From: Moellerella sp963519845
GTDB taxonomy: Bacteria; Pseudomonadota; Gammaproteobacteria; Enterobacterales; Enterobacteriaceae
Length of the DNA: 64,000 nt
Direction of reading: 5' to 3'
NCBI GenBank assembly: GCA_963519845.1
Contig: CAUQNX010000011.1
Span: forward strand, 62,001-126,000
Both the position numbers and the translations under genes were made by a program. Numbering within the stretch: position 1 is the stretch's first letter; each line of letters opens with the position of its first letter. Below are positions 54,430-63,513 of the stretch, piece after piece. The notes beneath the pieces were generated by a model. The model was not told the origin of the DNA and made no database searches. It saw only the letters and a program-made list of their open reading frames with translations.

Positions 54430-54828
54430 ATGGTCAGCTCTATGTACGCTATTTTGGGCGCATTGTTGTTACTTAAATTATCATTAGATGTCGTTAAGCT
54501 CAGAAGACAGTACCGTGTAGCCTATGGTGATGGCGGGTTTTATGAGTTGCAAACGGCGATTCGAGTGCATGGGAATGCAGTCGAAAATATTCCAATTGCG
54601 CTGATCATGTTGTTGTTTATGGAAATGAATGGTGCACAAGTATGGATGGTACATATTTGTGGCATCATGTTTATCGCTGGTCGCATAATCCACTCCTATG
54701 GCTTAAAAAATCGGGAGCATAATTGGCGGCGCTCAGGGATGACGGCAACTTATCTCTCTATGACACTAATGGTGATAGCGAATATTTATTATTTACCCTG
54801 GATTCAAATTTTTTCTTTTTACCTCTAA
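54430..54828 (+). CDS. yecN: MAPEG-family membrane protein YecN
   Basis: The 132-residue protein has four hydrophobic segments and the MAPEG motifs YRVAYGDGGF and AIRVHGNAVENIPIAL. E. coli YecN has 131 residues. MAPEG proteins include glutathione-dependent membrane enzymes, but YecN has no established reaction. It lies upstream of cmoA as in E. coli, with a hairpin between. Confidence 0.93.
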   Translation: MVSSMYAILGALLLLKLSLDVVKLRRQYRVAYGDGGFYELQTAIRVHGNAVENIPIALIMLLFMEMNGAQVWMVHICGIMFIAGRIIHSYGLKNREHNWRRSGMTATYLSMTLMVIANIYYLPWIQIFSFYL

Positions 54829-54889
54829 TTTTCATTGAATCACTAGGTCTTTTATACGCGTTCCCTAGTGCTAAGGCATCTGTGTCGAG

Positions 54890-54907
54890 ACGGCAGTTTT
54901 CTGCCGT
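54890..54907 (+). terminator. Hairpin after yecN
   Basis: ACGGCAG-TTTT-CTGCCGT forms a tight 7-bp stem. A second stem, CACTAGG / CCTAGTG (54841-54870), precedes it. The T run is poor. Confidence 0.45.
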
Positions 54908-55008
54908 TCTCTCATCAATATTTTTCAATCTATCAATTGATTTTCTGATCTGACTAGAATTCTGTTAGAATCAATCATTAATCACTGTTTAATTCTATAC
55001 AAGCCGTT

Positions 55009-55764
55009 ATGTCAAATCAGGAACCCCAACACAAAGATAGCCTTTTTTCTGCTCCTATTGCCAATTTAGGCGATTGGCAATTCGATGAAAAAGTCGCTGA
55101 AGTTTTCCCCGATATGATCCAGCGCTCAGTGCCGGGTTACTCTAATATCATTACTATGATAGGTATGCTCGCAGGTCGATTTGTGACCGATAATAGCCAA
55201 GTTTATGATTTGGGCTGTTCTCTTGGTGCTGCCACCCTATCCATGCGCCGCAATATTCAAGCGCAAAACTGCCAAATTATTGCGGTTGATAACTCCTCTG
55301 CGATGGTCGAACGTTGCAAACGTCATCTCGATGCTTATAAAGGCAATACGCCTGTTGAGGTGATTGAAGGGGATATTCGCGATACCCAGTTACATAATGC
55401 ATCTATGGTCGTATTAAATTTCACCCTTCAATTTTTACATCCTGATGACCGACAAATGTTATTAAATAAAATATACCAGGCGCTGAATCCTGGTGGTGTT
55501 TTAGTGCTCTCTGAAAAGTTTAATTTCGATGATCAACAAATGGGTGAATTGCTATTTAATATGCATCATGATTTTAAACGCGCCAATGGCTACAGTGAAT
55601 TAGAAATTAGCCAGAAACGCAGTCTGTTAGAAAATGTGATGTTAACAGACTCAGTAACCACCCATAAAACAAGACTAAAAAATGCAGGTTTTGAGCACAG
55701 TGAAGTATGGTTTCAATGCTTCAATTTCGGCTCGATTTTAGCCGTTAAAGGAGAAGCAGAGTGA
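55009..55764 (+). CDS. cmoA: Carboxy-S-adenosylmethionine synthase CmoA
   Basis: The 251-residue SAM-fold enzyme has QVYDLGCSLGAATLSM, IAVDNSSAMVERC and VVLNFTLQFLHPDDR. It makes carboxy-SAM from SAM and prephenate. The cmoA stop overlaps the cmoB start (4 bases), so they are coupled. Confidence 0.96.
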   Translation: MSNQEPQHKDSLFSAPIANLGDWQFDEKVAEVFPDMIQRSVPGYSNIITMIGMLAGRFVTDNSQVYDLGCSLGAATLSMRRNIQAQNCQIIAVDNSSAMVERCKRHLDAYKGNTPVEVIEGDIRDTQLHNASMVVLNFTLQFLHPDDRQMLLNKIYQALNPGGVLVLSEKFNFDDQQMGELLFNMHHDFKRANGYSELEISQKRSLLENVMLTDSVTTHKTRLKNAGFEHSEVWFQCFNFGSILAVKGEAE

Positions 55765-56732
55765 TTGATTTTGGCCATTTTTATCGTCAGATTGCCACCG
55801 GCCGTTTAAGTCATTGGTTAGATGTATTACCCAGCCAGCTTTCAGAGTGGAAGAAAAATCAATTACATGGCAGTTTTAAATCTTGGGAAAAGATCCTCGA
55901 AAATTTACCTGTTATGACGCCCACTGAATGCGATCTTAAAAATAGTGTGACTGCTACCCGCGAGCCACCCTTGACGGCAGGTGAGCACCGTTGTCTCTAC
56001 AATATTTTGCGTAAATTTATGCCGTGGCGCAAAGGTCCCTACTCCCTTTATGGTATCGACATAGAGACAGAGTGGCGCTCTGATTGGAAATGGGATCGCC
56101 TACTGCCTCATATCTCCCCTTTGGAGCACCGTTATGTGCTCGATGTGGGTTGCGGCAGCGGCTACCATATGTGGCGCATGCTAGGTGCCGGTGCTGAATT
56201 TGTGGTCGGCATAGATCCGACTCAACTTTTTCTCTGCCAGTTTGAGGCGGTTCGCACCCTGTTAGGCAATGATCAACGCGCTCATTTGCTGCCAGTGGGG
56301 ATTGAGCAACTGCCGGCACTAAACGCTTTTGATACCGTATTTTCTATGGGAGTGCTCTACCACCGCCGCTCGCCACTGGATCACCTGTTACAATTGAAAA
56401 ATCAATTAGTTTCTGAAGGTGAATTGGTATTAGAGAGTTTAGTGATTGAAGGTGATGAATTTCAGTGTTTGGTGCCCGGTGAACGCTATGCACAGATGCG
56501 CAATACCTACTTTATCCCTTCAGCAAAATGCTTAAAAGTCTGGTTGGAGAAGTGTGGATTTGTTGATGTCCGCATTGTTGATCAGGCTCCCACCACGCTG
56601 GAAGAGCAGCATAGTACTGATTGGATGAGAACCGAATCATTAATTGATTTTCTTGACCCCAATGATCACAGCAAAACAGTCGAAGGTTATCCCGCCCCAC
56701 TTCGTGCAATTTTGGTGGCGAAAAAACCTTAA
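55761..56732 (+). CDS. cmoB: tRNA U34 carboxymethyltransferase CmoB
   Basis: The 323-residue enzyme has the SAM motif VLDVGCGSGYHMWRM and family blocks RKFMPWRKGPYSLYGIDIETEWRSDWKW and TVFSMGVLYHRRSPLDH at positions about 84-111 and 193-209. It transfers the carboxymethyl group to hydroxyuridine 34 of tRNAs (cmo5U). It starts with GTG (55761), coupled to cmoA. Confidence 0.96.
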   Translation: MIDFGHFYRQIATGRLSHWLDVLPSQLSEWKKNQLHGSFKSWEKILENLPVMTPTECDLKNSVTATREPPLTAGEHRCLYNILRKFMPWRKGPYSLYGIDIETEWRSDWKWDRLLPHISPLEHRYVLDVGCGSGYHMWRMLGAGAEFVVGIDPTQLFLCQFEAVRTLLGNDQRAHLLPVGIEQLPALNAFDTVFSMGVLYHRRSPLDHLLQLKNQLVSEGELVLESLVIEGDEFQCLVPGERYAQMRNTYFIPSAKCLKVWLEKCGFVDVRIVDQAPTTLEEQHSTDWMRTESLIDFLDPNDHSKTVEGYPAPLRAILVAKKP

Positions 56733-56768
56733 TTATCGATAGCTGATTTGAGCTAAAAGTAGCGACAA

Positions 56769-56797
56769 AAAAAGGAGTGCATTGCGCACTCCTTTTT
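56769..56797. terminator. Bidirectional terminator between cmoB and dalT
   Basis: A perfect 12-bp stem (AAAAAGGAGTGC / GCACTCCTTTTT) with a 5-nt loop lies between convergent genes. Confidence 0.92.
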
Positions 56798-56838
56798 AAT
56801 TAATAACCAAATCTGTATTTTAGCGTAGGGTTTCCCTA

Positions 56839-58134
56839 TTATCCCTGCTCTACCTGTTCTTTTATTAATGAAGATGGCGATTTGATTTTACGGTTATTTT
56901 CAAAGCCCGGTTGAGGCACTTTAATAAAGAAAGTTAATATTCCCGCAAAGATATATAGACCTGTGTAAGCCCATACCACTCCCACAATATCAAAGAAAGG
57001 TAGCACTAAACTGGCAATAGCAGGTGCAGCAAAGTTACTCAAGCCAGCAGATAGATTATATATAGAGACCGCCGCTCCCTTGTGATGGGGTTCAATGCTA
57101 GGAAACACGGCCGTCATAGGTACAAATGCCGCAACAAAAATACCTAATAAAATGGCAGGGATCAGCGCAATAGCAAAGTTGTGTCCGAAATGAAGCGGTA
57201 AGTAGTAAAACAATAAACTGGATATGGCCATACCAAGACAACCAAACCATCTAACTTGACGAACCCAGCCAATATGCTCACCCACGATTCCCCAAAATAT
57301 ATTGGTGAAGATGGTGACAAAAAAGAATACCGCCCAGATTTGTAGCCACTCAGAAATAGTAAAGCCAAGTCGCTCTACAAATAATAGCGGCATAATAATC
57401 GCAAAACCAAATAAAGAAATGGTATTAATAATACGGATCAGGCTTGCCATCAAAATATTTTTGTTGGTGAATAAAATAGTTACCGCTTTTGAAAGCTCCG
57501 CCATTTTATCTTTCGTTGATAAATTTACTTTAGAGCGATCTACAGGAACATTCCTTAAACTAAAATAAGCAATGATCCCGCCTAATATAACCCAACCAAT
57601 TGCCATCCATAATGTGCCCGTTTGCCCCATAAATGGAATCGAGAAACTGGGTAAATAACTACCAATAACCCCAATACCCACGGAATACATTGCCCAGAAC
57701 CAGCCCGTAGCAGCGGCCAAATGAGCACGAGGGATCACTTGTACCAACATCATCATAAAAGAGTAGATAAATAATGGGTAGGCTAATCCACGAATACCAT
57801 AGAATAACAGCATCATTGGGTAGCTTTTCATGCCTAGACCTAAGGCCATAAACAAGATATGCATAACGACCCATAGAACAATACCAATCATCATGGCTTT
57901 AAGTGGCGTAATGATCTCAGCCACAACCCCAGAGGCCCAAGCCGCTATCGCTGCCATCAAACCATAAACAGTAAATACCATTGCCGACTGAGTTGGCGTA
58001 AAGCCAAGATCAGTAATATGTTTTGATAAAAAGGCCATTTCGAAACCATCGCCACTCATAAAGATGGCGATAGCAATAAATCCCCAGAACAAATGCTTAG
58101 GTAACCCAAGCCAGTACTGCTTCTGTTGTTTCAT
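56839..58134 (-). CDS. dalT: Pentitol MFS transporter, D-arabinitol permease (DalT/RbtT type)
   Basis: The 431-residue transporter has about twelve transmembrane helices. It begins GLPKHLFWGFIAIAIFMSGDGFEMAFLSKHI by similarity to Klebsiella pentitol transporters (residues about 10-40). It is the last gene of the dalD-dalK-dalT unit, 97 bases after dalK. D-arabinitol as substrate is inferred from the neighbouring dehydrogenase and kinase. A charged C-terminal tail ends the protein. Confidence 0.88.
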   Translation of the reverse strand: MKQQKQYWLGLPKHLFWGFIAIAIFMSGDGFEMAFLSKHITDLGFTPTQSAMVFTVYGLMAAIAAWASGVVAEIITPLKAMMIGIVLWVVMHILFMALGLGMKSYPMMLLFYGIRGLAYPLFIYSFMMMLVQVIPRAHLAAATGWFWAMYSVGIGVIGSYLPSFSIPFMGQTGTLWMAIGWVILGGIIAYFSLRNVPVDRSKVNLSTKDKMAELSKAVTILFTNKNILMASLIRIINTISLFGFAIIMPLLFVERLGFTISEWLQIWAVFFFVTIFTNIFWGIVGEHIGWVRQVRWFGCLGMAISSLLFYYLPLHFGHNFAIALIPAILLGIFVAAFVPMTAVFPSIEPHHKGAAVSIYNLSAGLSNFAAPAIASLVLPFFDIVGVVWAYTGLYIFAGILTFFIKVPQPGFENNRKIKSPSSLIKEQVEQG

Positions 58135-58231
58135 AGCAGCTTCCTCGTTTTTTCAATTATCGTTTTATTTATTAGCGAAACTTTAAATATAATGGTGACC
58201 AGTAGAGTAAAATTCGCCACCATTATCGCCG

Positions 58232-59701
58232 TTATTCAGGCATTAACTCTCTCGCTTGCTTTTGTTGTTGATACTGCAATCTAAAAACGGCTAATCGCTG
58301 TTTGAGCCAAGCTTGATATTTTGGCTGAGGTTGATATCTCTGCAACACCTCAGGTTTACGGCAAACTTGTTGCTCATCTCCCCCATCCGCAAGCCAGCCT
58401 AGTCGTGCAGCACCAAGCGCCCCCGAAGAGCTTGCAGGATGAGTGACTATTGGAATATTGAGAATATCAGCGAGCAGCTGCGCCCATAGTGGGCTACGGG
58501 CGCCACCTCCCGTTAAACTGCAACAATCAATTTGGGTTCCTGTTTTTTGCAGGACTTGCATTCCATCCGCAAGACCAAAAGAGATACCTTCAATAACAGC
58601 ATAACCAAGCTGAGCTCGAGTCGTTTCATTGCGTAATGCAAAGAAGGAGCCGGTCGCGAGTGGATCATTATGTGGTGTTCTTTCGCCTGAAAGGTAAGGT
58701 AAAAATATCGGAGATTGTCTCTTTTGCATTTCACTCAAGCGCCCTACCTCTTCCATCAATTGATTTTCCGTTGTGGAGAGTAATTGACACAACCAGCGAA
58801 GGCAATTGGCAGCGCTAAGCATGACACTCATCTGATGCCAACGATGAGGTAATGCATGAGCAAAGGCATGTACGCCATTTGCAGGATCGGCTTGTAATTG
58901 ATTATTAACAACAAAAATAACGCCCGATGTCCCCAGAGAAATCAGGGCATCACCCTGATTGACAGCGCCAACACCGACTGCGGATGCCGCATTGTCACCA
59001 CCGCCCCCCGCAACAATGACATCGGCGCTTAATCCCCATTGTGAAGCGAGATCTGCACGTAACACACCGCCTTTATCAGAACCTTCAACCAGCAAAGGCA
59101 TCTGCTCTCGAGTAAGCCCCGTTGCCGCTAACAGTGTCTCTGACCAATCACGTTTGCCCACATCCATCCATAATGTGCCAGCCGCATCAGACATATCACT
59201 GATAAAGGCGCCGGTCATTTTCCAACGCAGATAATCTTTTGGTAACAGTACTTTACTAACTTTACTAAAAATATCAGGCTCATGACGGGCAACCCACAAT
59301 AACTTTGGCGCCGTAAAACCCGGCATCACCAGATTACTGCCGATAGTCATAAATTCAGGATGATTCTCCATCAACCATTCGCATTCGCTAGCACTGCGGG
59401 TGTCATTCCACAAAATACAGTCACGCAAAACACGATTTTGCTGATCGAGTAATACCGCGCCATGCATTTGTCCTGATAAACCTATGGCTTTGATCTTCGC
59501 CCAAGCTTCAGGTACTTTTTGTCGTAATGTCGCAACAACTATATTGGTTGCTTCCCACCAGCTTGTCGGGGATTGTTCCGCCCATTGAGGATGAGGGCGT
59601 TGAACCGTTAATGCCACATGACTTGAAGCAACAATATCGCCCTTACCATCAATCAAAACAGCTTTAAGCTCGGAAGTACCAAGATCAATTCCAAGATACA
59701 T
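58232..59701 (-). CDS. dalK: D-xylulokinase of the D-arabinitol operon
   Basis: The 489-residue FGGY kinase has an N-terminal ATPase motif (MYLGIDLGTSELKAVLID), a substrate-site segment (GLSGQMHGAVLLD), the catalytic aspartate (GGGGDNAASAVG) and a late glycine-rich motif (LTGGGARSPLW). It phosphorylates D-xylulose, the product of DalD, for entry to the pentose phosphate pathway. It lies 13 bases after dalD. Sequence alone cannot exclude a chromosomal xylB role. Confidence 0.9.
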   Translation of the reverse strand: MYLGIDLGTSELKAVLIDGKGDIVASSHVALTVQRPHPQWAEQSPTSWWEATNIVVATLRQKVPEAWAKIKAIGLSGQMHGAVLLDQQNRVLRDCILWNDTRSASECEWLMENHPEFMTIGSNLVMPGFTAPKLLWVARHEPDIFSKVSKVLLPKDYLRWKMTGAFISDMSDAAGTLWMDVGKRDWSETLLAATGLTREQMPLLVEGSDKGGVLRADLASQWGLSADVIVAGGGGDNAASAVGVGAVNQGDALISLGTSGVIFVVNNQLQADPANGVHAFAHALPHRWHQMSVMLSAANCLRWLCQLLSTTENQLMEEVGRLSEMQKRQSPIFLPYLSGERTPHNDPLATGSFFALRNETTRAQLGYAVIEGISFGLADGMQVLQKTGTQIDCCSLTGGGARSPLWAQLLADILNIPIVTHPASSSGALGAARLGWLADGGDEQQVCRKPEVLQRYQPQPKYQAWLKQRLAVFRLQYQQQKQARELMPE

Positions 59702-59714
59702 AACTCACTCTCCT

Positions 59715-61103
59715 TTACAGTTGCTTTTCTGGTGATTTAACCCACTGCTCAATATTAGCCACTGTTGTTTTCATCAAAGCATAAAAGGCCGTTGAGTGTG
59801 CGAGTGAACCAAACAGGGTCTCATTCGAAACAAATTGCATCAATGCATCATCCGCACTCATAAGTGATTGATAATATTCTTTATCAAGCACACCATCTTG
59901 GTAGTCATAAGCGAGTTTTCCCTGCGCCCATGCTTTTAAGAAAACAAAAAATAGTGCAGGTAGAACGGCGGTTGCTGTTGGCGTTTGTTGATGTTGATAG
60001 CGTTCAAGTAAAGTCGGTGTAATAAAACCTGGAATTTTTGATAAACCATCGGCGGCAACGCGTTGATTTGTATCTTTAATATAGGGATTACTAAAGCGCG
60101 CCAATACCACATCACGATACTGCTCTAAATCAAGTGGACTTGGTGATAATGAAGGGATGACATCTTGTGTCACATAGTTCCAAGCCATCTGTTTGATTGG
60201 TGCTTGACGAGTACTCTCATCAATATAACTCAATCCTGTTAAAGTACCGGCCCATGCAATACAACTGTGGCTGGCATTTAAAATGCGAATTTTTGCTTCT
60301 TCCCAGGGCAACACGGACTCAACCATTTCAACATCCACTTTCTCAAGTGCAGGTCGTCCATTGATAAAGTCATCCTCGATCACCCATTGAATAAAGGACT
60401 CACCCATCACAGGCGCTTTATCATCCCAACCCGTTTGTGCTTTTACTCTTTCAGCTACATCTGGTGTTGGGCGAGGTGTAATTCTATCTACCATCGTATT
60501 TGGTGAACGAGTCTTGGTTTTTACCCACTCATACAGTGCGGTTTCGCCTTTCAATTGCAGGAAAGAGAGGAAACCGTGACGAAATCTTTCTCCATTATGG
60601 CGCAAGTTATCACAATTTAATAAGGTGACAGGCTCACCATTTGCGGCTAAACGCGCAGATAAAATCTGAGCCAGCGTGCCATAAATAGTCCGCATTTCAC
60701 CTTGTAGATCGGCTTTAATATCCGCTTGCTCAACATCCAATTCATGCTCAGGGGTTAGATAGTATCCCCCTTCAGTCACAGTGAAAGCGATAACCCGCGT
60801 ATTGGAATCGCAACCTTGCTGAGTCAATTCAGTTAACTTTTCATCCCAGTGCAGAATTTTGCGAATTGAAGTGATTTTTTCATAATGACGTTCGCCTTCA
60901 GGGGAGACAGTTTCTAGTGTATATTCACCATTTTGTTTGGCTAAATTTTCTAATAATGTATTTGCATCATTACGAATATTACCTAATGCAATTGACCAAC
61001 TATCATCACCCTGTTGAATCAATCGATGTAAATACCAAGCTTGATGTGCACGATGGAAAGAACCTGCACCGATATGCATCCAGACAAATTGATGTTTCGA
61101 CAT
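59715..61103 (-). CDS. dalD: D-arabinitol 4-dehydrogenase
   Basis: The start at 61103 follows GAGGAG and gives 462 residues (Klebsiella DalD about 455). It belongs to the long-chain mannitol dehydrogenase family. An N-terminal NAD segment begins IGAGSFHRAHQAWY, and the catalytic lysine motif is seen as KIRILNASHSCIAW. It oxidises D-arabinitol to D-xylulose. It is first in dalD-dalK-dalT. Repeated CATTTGCCC-type elements lie upstream. Confidence 0.92.
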   Translation of the reverse strand: MSKHQFVWMHIGAGSFHRAHQAWYLHRLIQQGDDSWSIALGNIRNDANTLLENLAKQNGEYTLETVSPEGERHYEKITSIRKILHWDEKLTELTQQGCDSNTRVIAFTVTEGGYYLTPEHELDVEQADIKADLQGEMRTIYGTLAQILSARLAANGEPVTLLNCDNLRHNGERFRHGFLSFLQLKGETALYEWVKTKTRSPNTMVDRITPRPTPDVAERVKAQTGWDDKAPVMGESFIQWVIEDDFINGRPALEKVDVEMVESVLPWEEAKIRILNASHSCIAWAGTLTGLSYIDESTRQAPIKQMAWNYVTQDVIPSLSPSPLDLEQYRDVVLARFSNPYIKDTNQRVAADGLSKIPGFITPTLLERYQHQQTPTATAVLPALFFVFLKAWAQGKLAYDYQDGVLDKEYYQSLMSADDALMQFVSNETLFGSLAHSTAFYALMKTTVANIEQWVKSPEKQL

Positions 61104-61124
61104 AGTCACTCCTCTACCCGAGTT

Positions 61125-61248
61125 GGGCATTTATTTATTTCAAGGGCATGTGCCCATTTGTTATATTTTAGTTTCAATTAGAGGTAAATTACTGAGAGGA
61201 GACTCACAATATTAACATTTGCCCTTTTGATAAGCATTTGCCCACATC
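61125..61248. promoter_or_regulatory. Candidate DalR operators between dalD and dalR
   Basis: Three related 14-base elements are seen: CATGTGCCCATTTG (61147), CATTTGCCCTTTTG (61216) and CATTTGCCCACATC (61235). The first sits in a perfect palindrome GGGCATGTGCCC (61144-61155), and another half-site GGGCAT lies at 61125. The last two are spaced 19 bases. Such repeats in a divergent region suit a SorC-family regulator. Confidence 0.6.
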
Positions 61249-61283
61249 TACAATAGCGATAGCAAAAAAGCGGGGGAACGCTA

Positions 61284-62234
61284 ATGCAAAGAGAAGTGAA
61301 GAAAATGGAACAAGCTGCACGAGCCGCTTGGATGTACTATGTTGCAGGTAAAACTCAGCAAGAAATTGCACATGAATTAGGATTATCACGCCAAGTTGCT
61401 CAGCGATTGATCTCCTTGGCCAAAGAGCAAGGAATGGTTCAGGTACAAATCACCCACCCCATAACAGAGTGTTTAAGGTTAGCCAGTGAAATACAACAAA
61501 AATACCAATTAGATCTCTGTAATGTGGTTCCTTCAGGTCAATTAGATGATGAATCTATTCTTGAAATGATCGCTGTTGCGGGAGCTGAAGTGATGGAACG
61601 CTTAATTAATCAGGACGATCCTCAAATTATCGGTATTGGCTCGGGTAGAACATTACGCTCTATCATAGATGTCATGCCCTACCTTAATACACCGCAACAT
61701 CAATGCGTTTCACTTATCGGCGCCATCGCACGTGATAGCTCTGCAACGCGCTATGATGTCCCTCTTAGTTTTGCCGAAAAAACCCAGTGCCGACACTATA
61801 TTTTGCCCGTTCCTCTGTATGCAGATAACGAGGAAGATAAGGCTATGTGGTGTCAACACCGTGTCTATAAAGAGGTTTCACAGAAAGCGCTCAGTGCCAA
61901 TATCACCTTTATTGGTATCGGAGAAGTGGGTGTGGGTTGCCCATTACATTCAGAAGGATTTATTACTGATCAGCAAGTTGAAATGCTATTAAATAAAGGG
62001 GTTGCCGCCGAAATGCTAGGGCACTTTATTCATGCTAACGGTGAGCGTCAAAGTACATCATTAGATAAGACACATACCAGTGTGCCCCTGCAAGCTAATA
62101 CTGACAAACAGATCATTGCTTTTGCAGGCGGAAAACACAAGTATAGTGCTATTCAAGCAGCTCTCAACGGCAAGTGGGTTTCAGGTCTTGTGACTGATGA
62201 AGCCACGGCAAGAAAATTATTGGCAGAAGGTTAA
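61284..62234 (+). CDS. dalR: SorC/DeoR-family sugar-binding regulator of the D-arabinitol operon
   Basis: The 316-residue protein has an N-terminal helix-turn-helix (about 18-45, YYVAGKTQQEIAHELGLSRQ). A C-terminal phosphosugar-binding domain follows (VVPSGQLDD, IGIGSGRTLRSIID, ITFIGIGEVGVGCPLHSEGF). It is divergent from dalD, the position of DalR in Klebsiella. GGGGGAA lies before the ATG. Whether it represses or activates dalDKT, and its exact ligand, are inferred only. Confidence 0.8.
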   Translation: MQREVKKMEQAARAAWMYYVAGKTQQEIAHELGLSRQVAQRLISLAKEQGMVQVQITHPITECLRLASEIQQKYQLDLCNVVPSGQLDDESILEMIAVAGAEVMERLINQDDPQIIGIGSGRTLRSIIDVMPYLNTPQHQCVSLIGAIARDSSATRYDVPLSFAEKTQCRHYILPVPLYADNEEDKAMWCQHRVYKEVSQKALSANITFIGIGEVGVGCPLHSEGFITDQQVEMLLNKGVAAEMLGHFIHANGERQSTSLDKTHTSVPLQANTDKQIIAFAGGKHKYSAIQAALNGKWVSGLVTDEATARKLLAEG

Positions 62235-62283
62235 AAGAAAACGCATCGGGTTTAAACGGCTATAGATAATAACCGTTTAAACT

Positions 62284-63303
62284 TTATGGCTCCCCAATGG
62301 CTATGGGTTGGACTTCAATAAGCTGCTGAATATAATTTTCCGAATCAATTAACTCAAAGATATGATCCAACATGGTGGGAACATCTTGCTTCACCATTTC
62401 AATATCATTTCCCAACAGTGTCACAAATGGGTCCCAGTCAAAACATCCCATTTCAGGTTGAGACTTGCCAGTGTAGCCCCGATGAATCAACCAGCGTACA
62501 ACTCCCTCTAATGAGATAGTCGAATTAACGAATAACCCACAATGTTCAATCGGATGTTGTTTGGCAAAGTTATGTAATGCTTTTTCTGCTTTTTCAGGTG
62601 CATAACCGCACGCCAAAATATTCTGTTCAGTAATGGCGATCCCTTGGTCTTGGTGGGCATCAATAAAACCGCGAATACGTTCACGGGTATTATGATCATA
62701 TTGGCGACCGCCCACAAAGATAAGGGCCTCTTCTCTACCTCTTTTTTGCTTATTTTTTTGTAGGATACGGCCTGTTAATGCCTTAGCACCACCATAGTTA
62801 TCTGATATCACAGAGGGCGCCAATGTTCCAGGAAGATCTAAATTGAGCGTCGGCACCCCAGAGGCAGCACAAATTTCACTAATTTTGTCTGGATTGGTTG
62901 CCCCAGTCGCAATTAACCAACCAACTTGATAGGACAACATGGCTTTCGCCGCTTCAATTTCTAATTCGCCATCACGCCGAGTACAAGTCACTATCGGAAA
63001 TAAACCTCGCGCTCGCGCTTTTTCTTCAAAGCATTCAACGATTGAGCCAAAGTAGCGGTTATCATATTTAGGTACTAACATACCAATAATTTTTGATTTT
63101 TCACTGCGCAATAAACTCGCCTGTTTATTGACTGAATAGTTCTGCTCTTCAGCGATACGTATTACTTTTTCGGCTAATTGAGCACTAATTCGCCTTTTTT
63201 GCCAATTCCCATTCAAGATAGCACTTACCGCACTTGCTGAAACACCCGCTAATTCCGCAAGGTCATAGATCGTCGTTTTCTTATTTTGTCTGATCTTGGT
63301 CAC
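62284..63303 (-). CDS. rbtR: LacI-family repressor of ribitol genes (RbtR-like)
   Basis: The 339-residue LacI-family protein has a helix-turn-helix at the N-terminus (TTIYDLAELAGVSASAVSAI, about 10-29) with an unusual insertion-like hinge segment (NGNWQKRRISAQLAEKV). A periplasmic-binding-protein-like core follows (IIGMLVPKYDNRYFGSIVE). It is divergent from rbtD, matching the Klebsiella order dal-dalR-rbtR-rbtD. A LacI-type operator lies over the rbtD start region. Confidence 0.82.
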   Translation of the reverse strand: MTKIRQNKKTTIYDLAELAGVSASAVSAILNGNWQKRRISAQLAEKVIRIAEEQNYSVNKQASLLRSEKSKIIGMLVPKYDNRYFGSIVECFEEKARARGLFPIVTCTRRDGELEIEAAKAMLSYQVGWLIATGATNPDKISEICAASGVPTLNLDLPGTLAPSVISDNYGGAKALTGRILQKNKQKRGREEALIFVGGRQYDHNTRERIRGFIDAHQDQGIAITEQNILACGYAPEKAEKALHNFAKQHPIEHCGLFVNSTISLEGVVRWLIHRGYTGKSQPEMGCFDWDPFVTLLGNDIEMVKQDVPTMLDHIFELIDSENYIQQLIEVQPIAIGEP

Positions 63304-63330
63304 AAATTTTTATCTCCATTTTTTGCTAGC

Positions 63331-63379
63331 TTGACACCAAAGATTAAAAGTCGCAATACTTGCTACATCGATTGAGCAA
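63331..63379 (+). promoter_or_regulatory. rbtD promoter with LacI-type operator
   Basis: A perfect -35 TTGACA (63331-63336), an 18-base spacer and AATACT (63355-63360) form the promoter. TTGCTACATCGATTGAGCAA (63360-63379) is a 20-base near-palindrome with a central CG, the form bound by LacI-family proteins, and it covers the expected start of transcription. The rbtD leader would be about 147 bases. Confidence 0.7.
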
Positions 63380-63513
63380 CATTGAAGTTGATGAAATGTG
63401 AATTTGATATGGTGCCGTCATCCGTTCCTCCGCTTGATGAGTACCCGATTAACATTGGAAATCAGCTTTTTTGATTGTTTTTATCCACCTAAAAAATTAG
63501 CGGAGTAATAATT

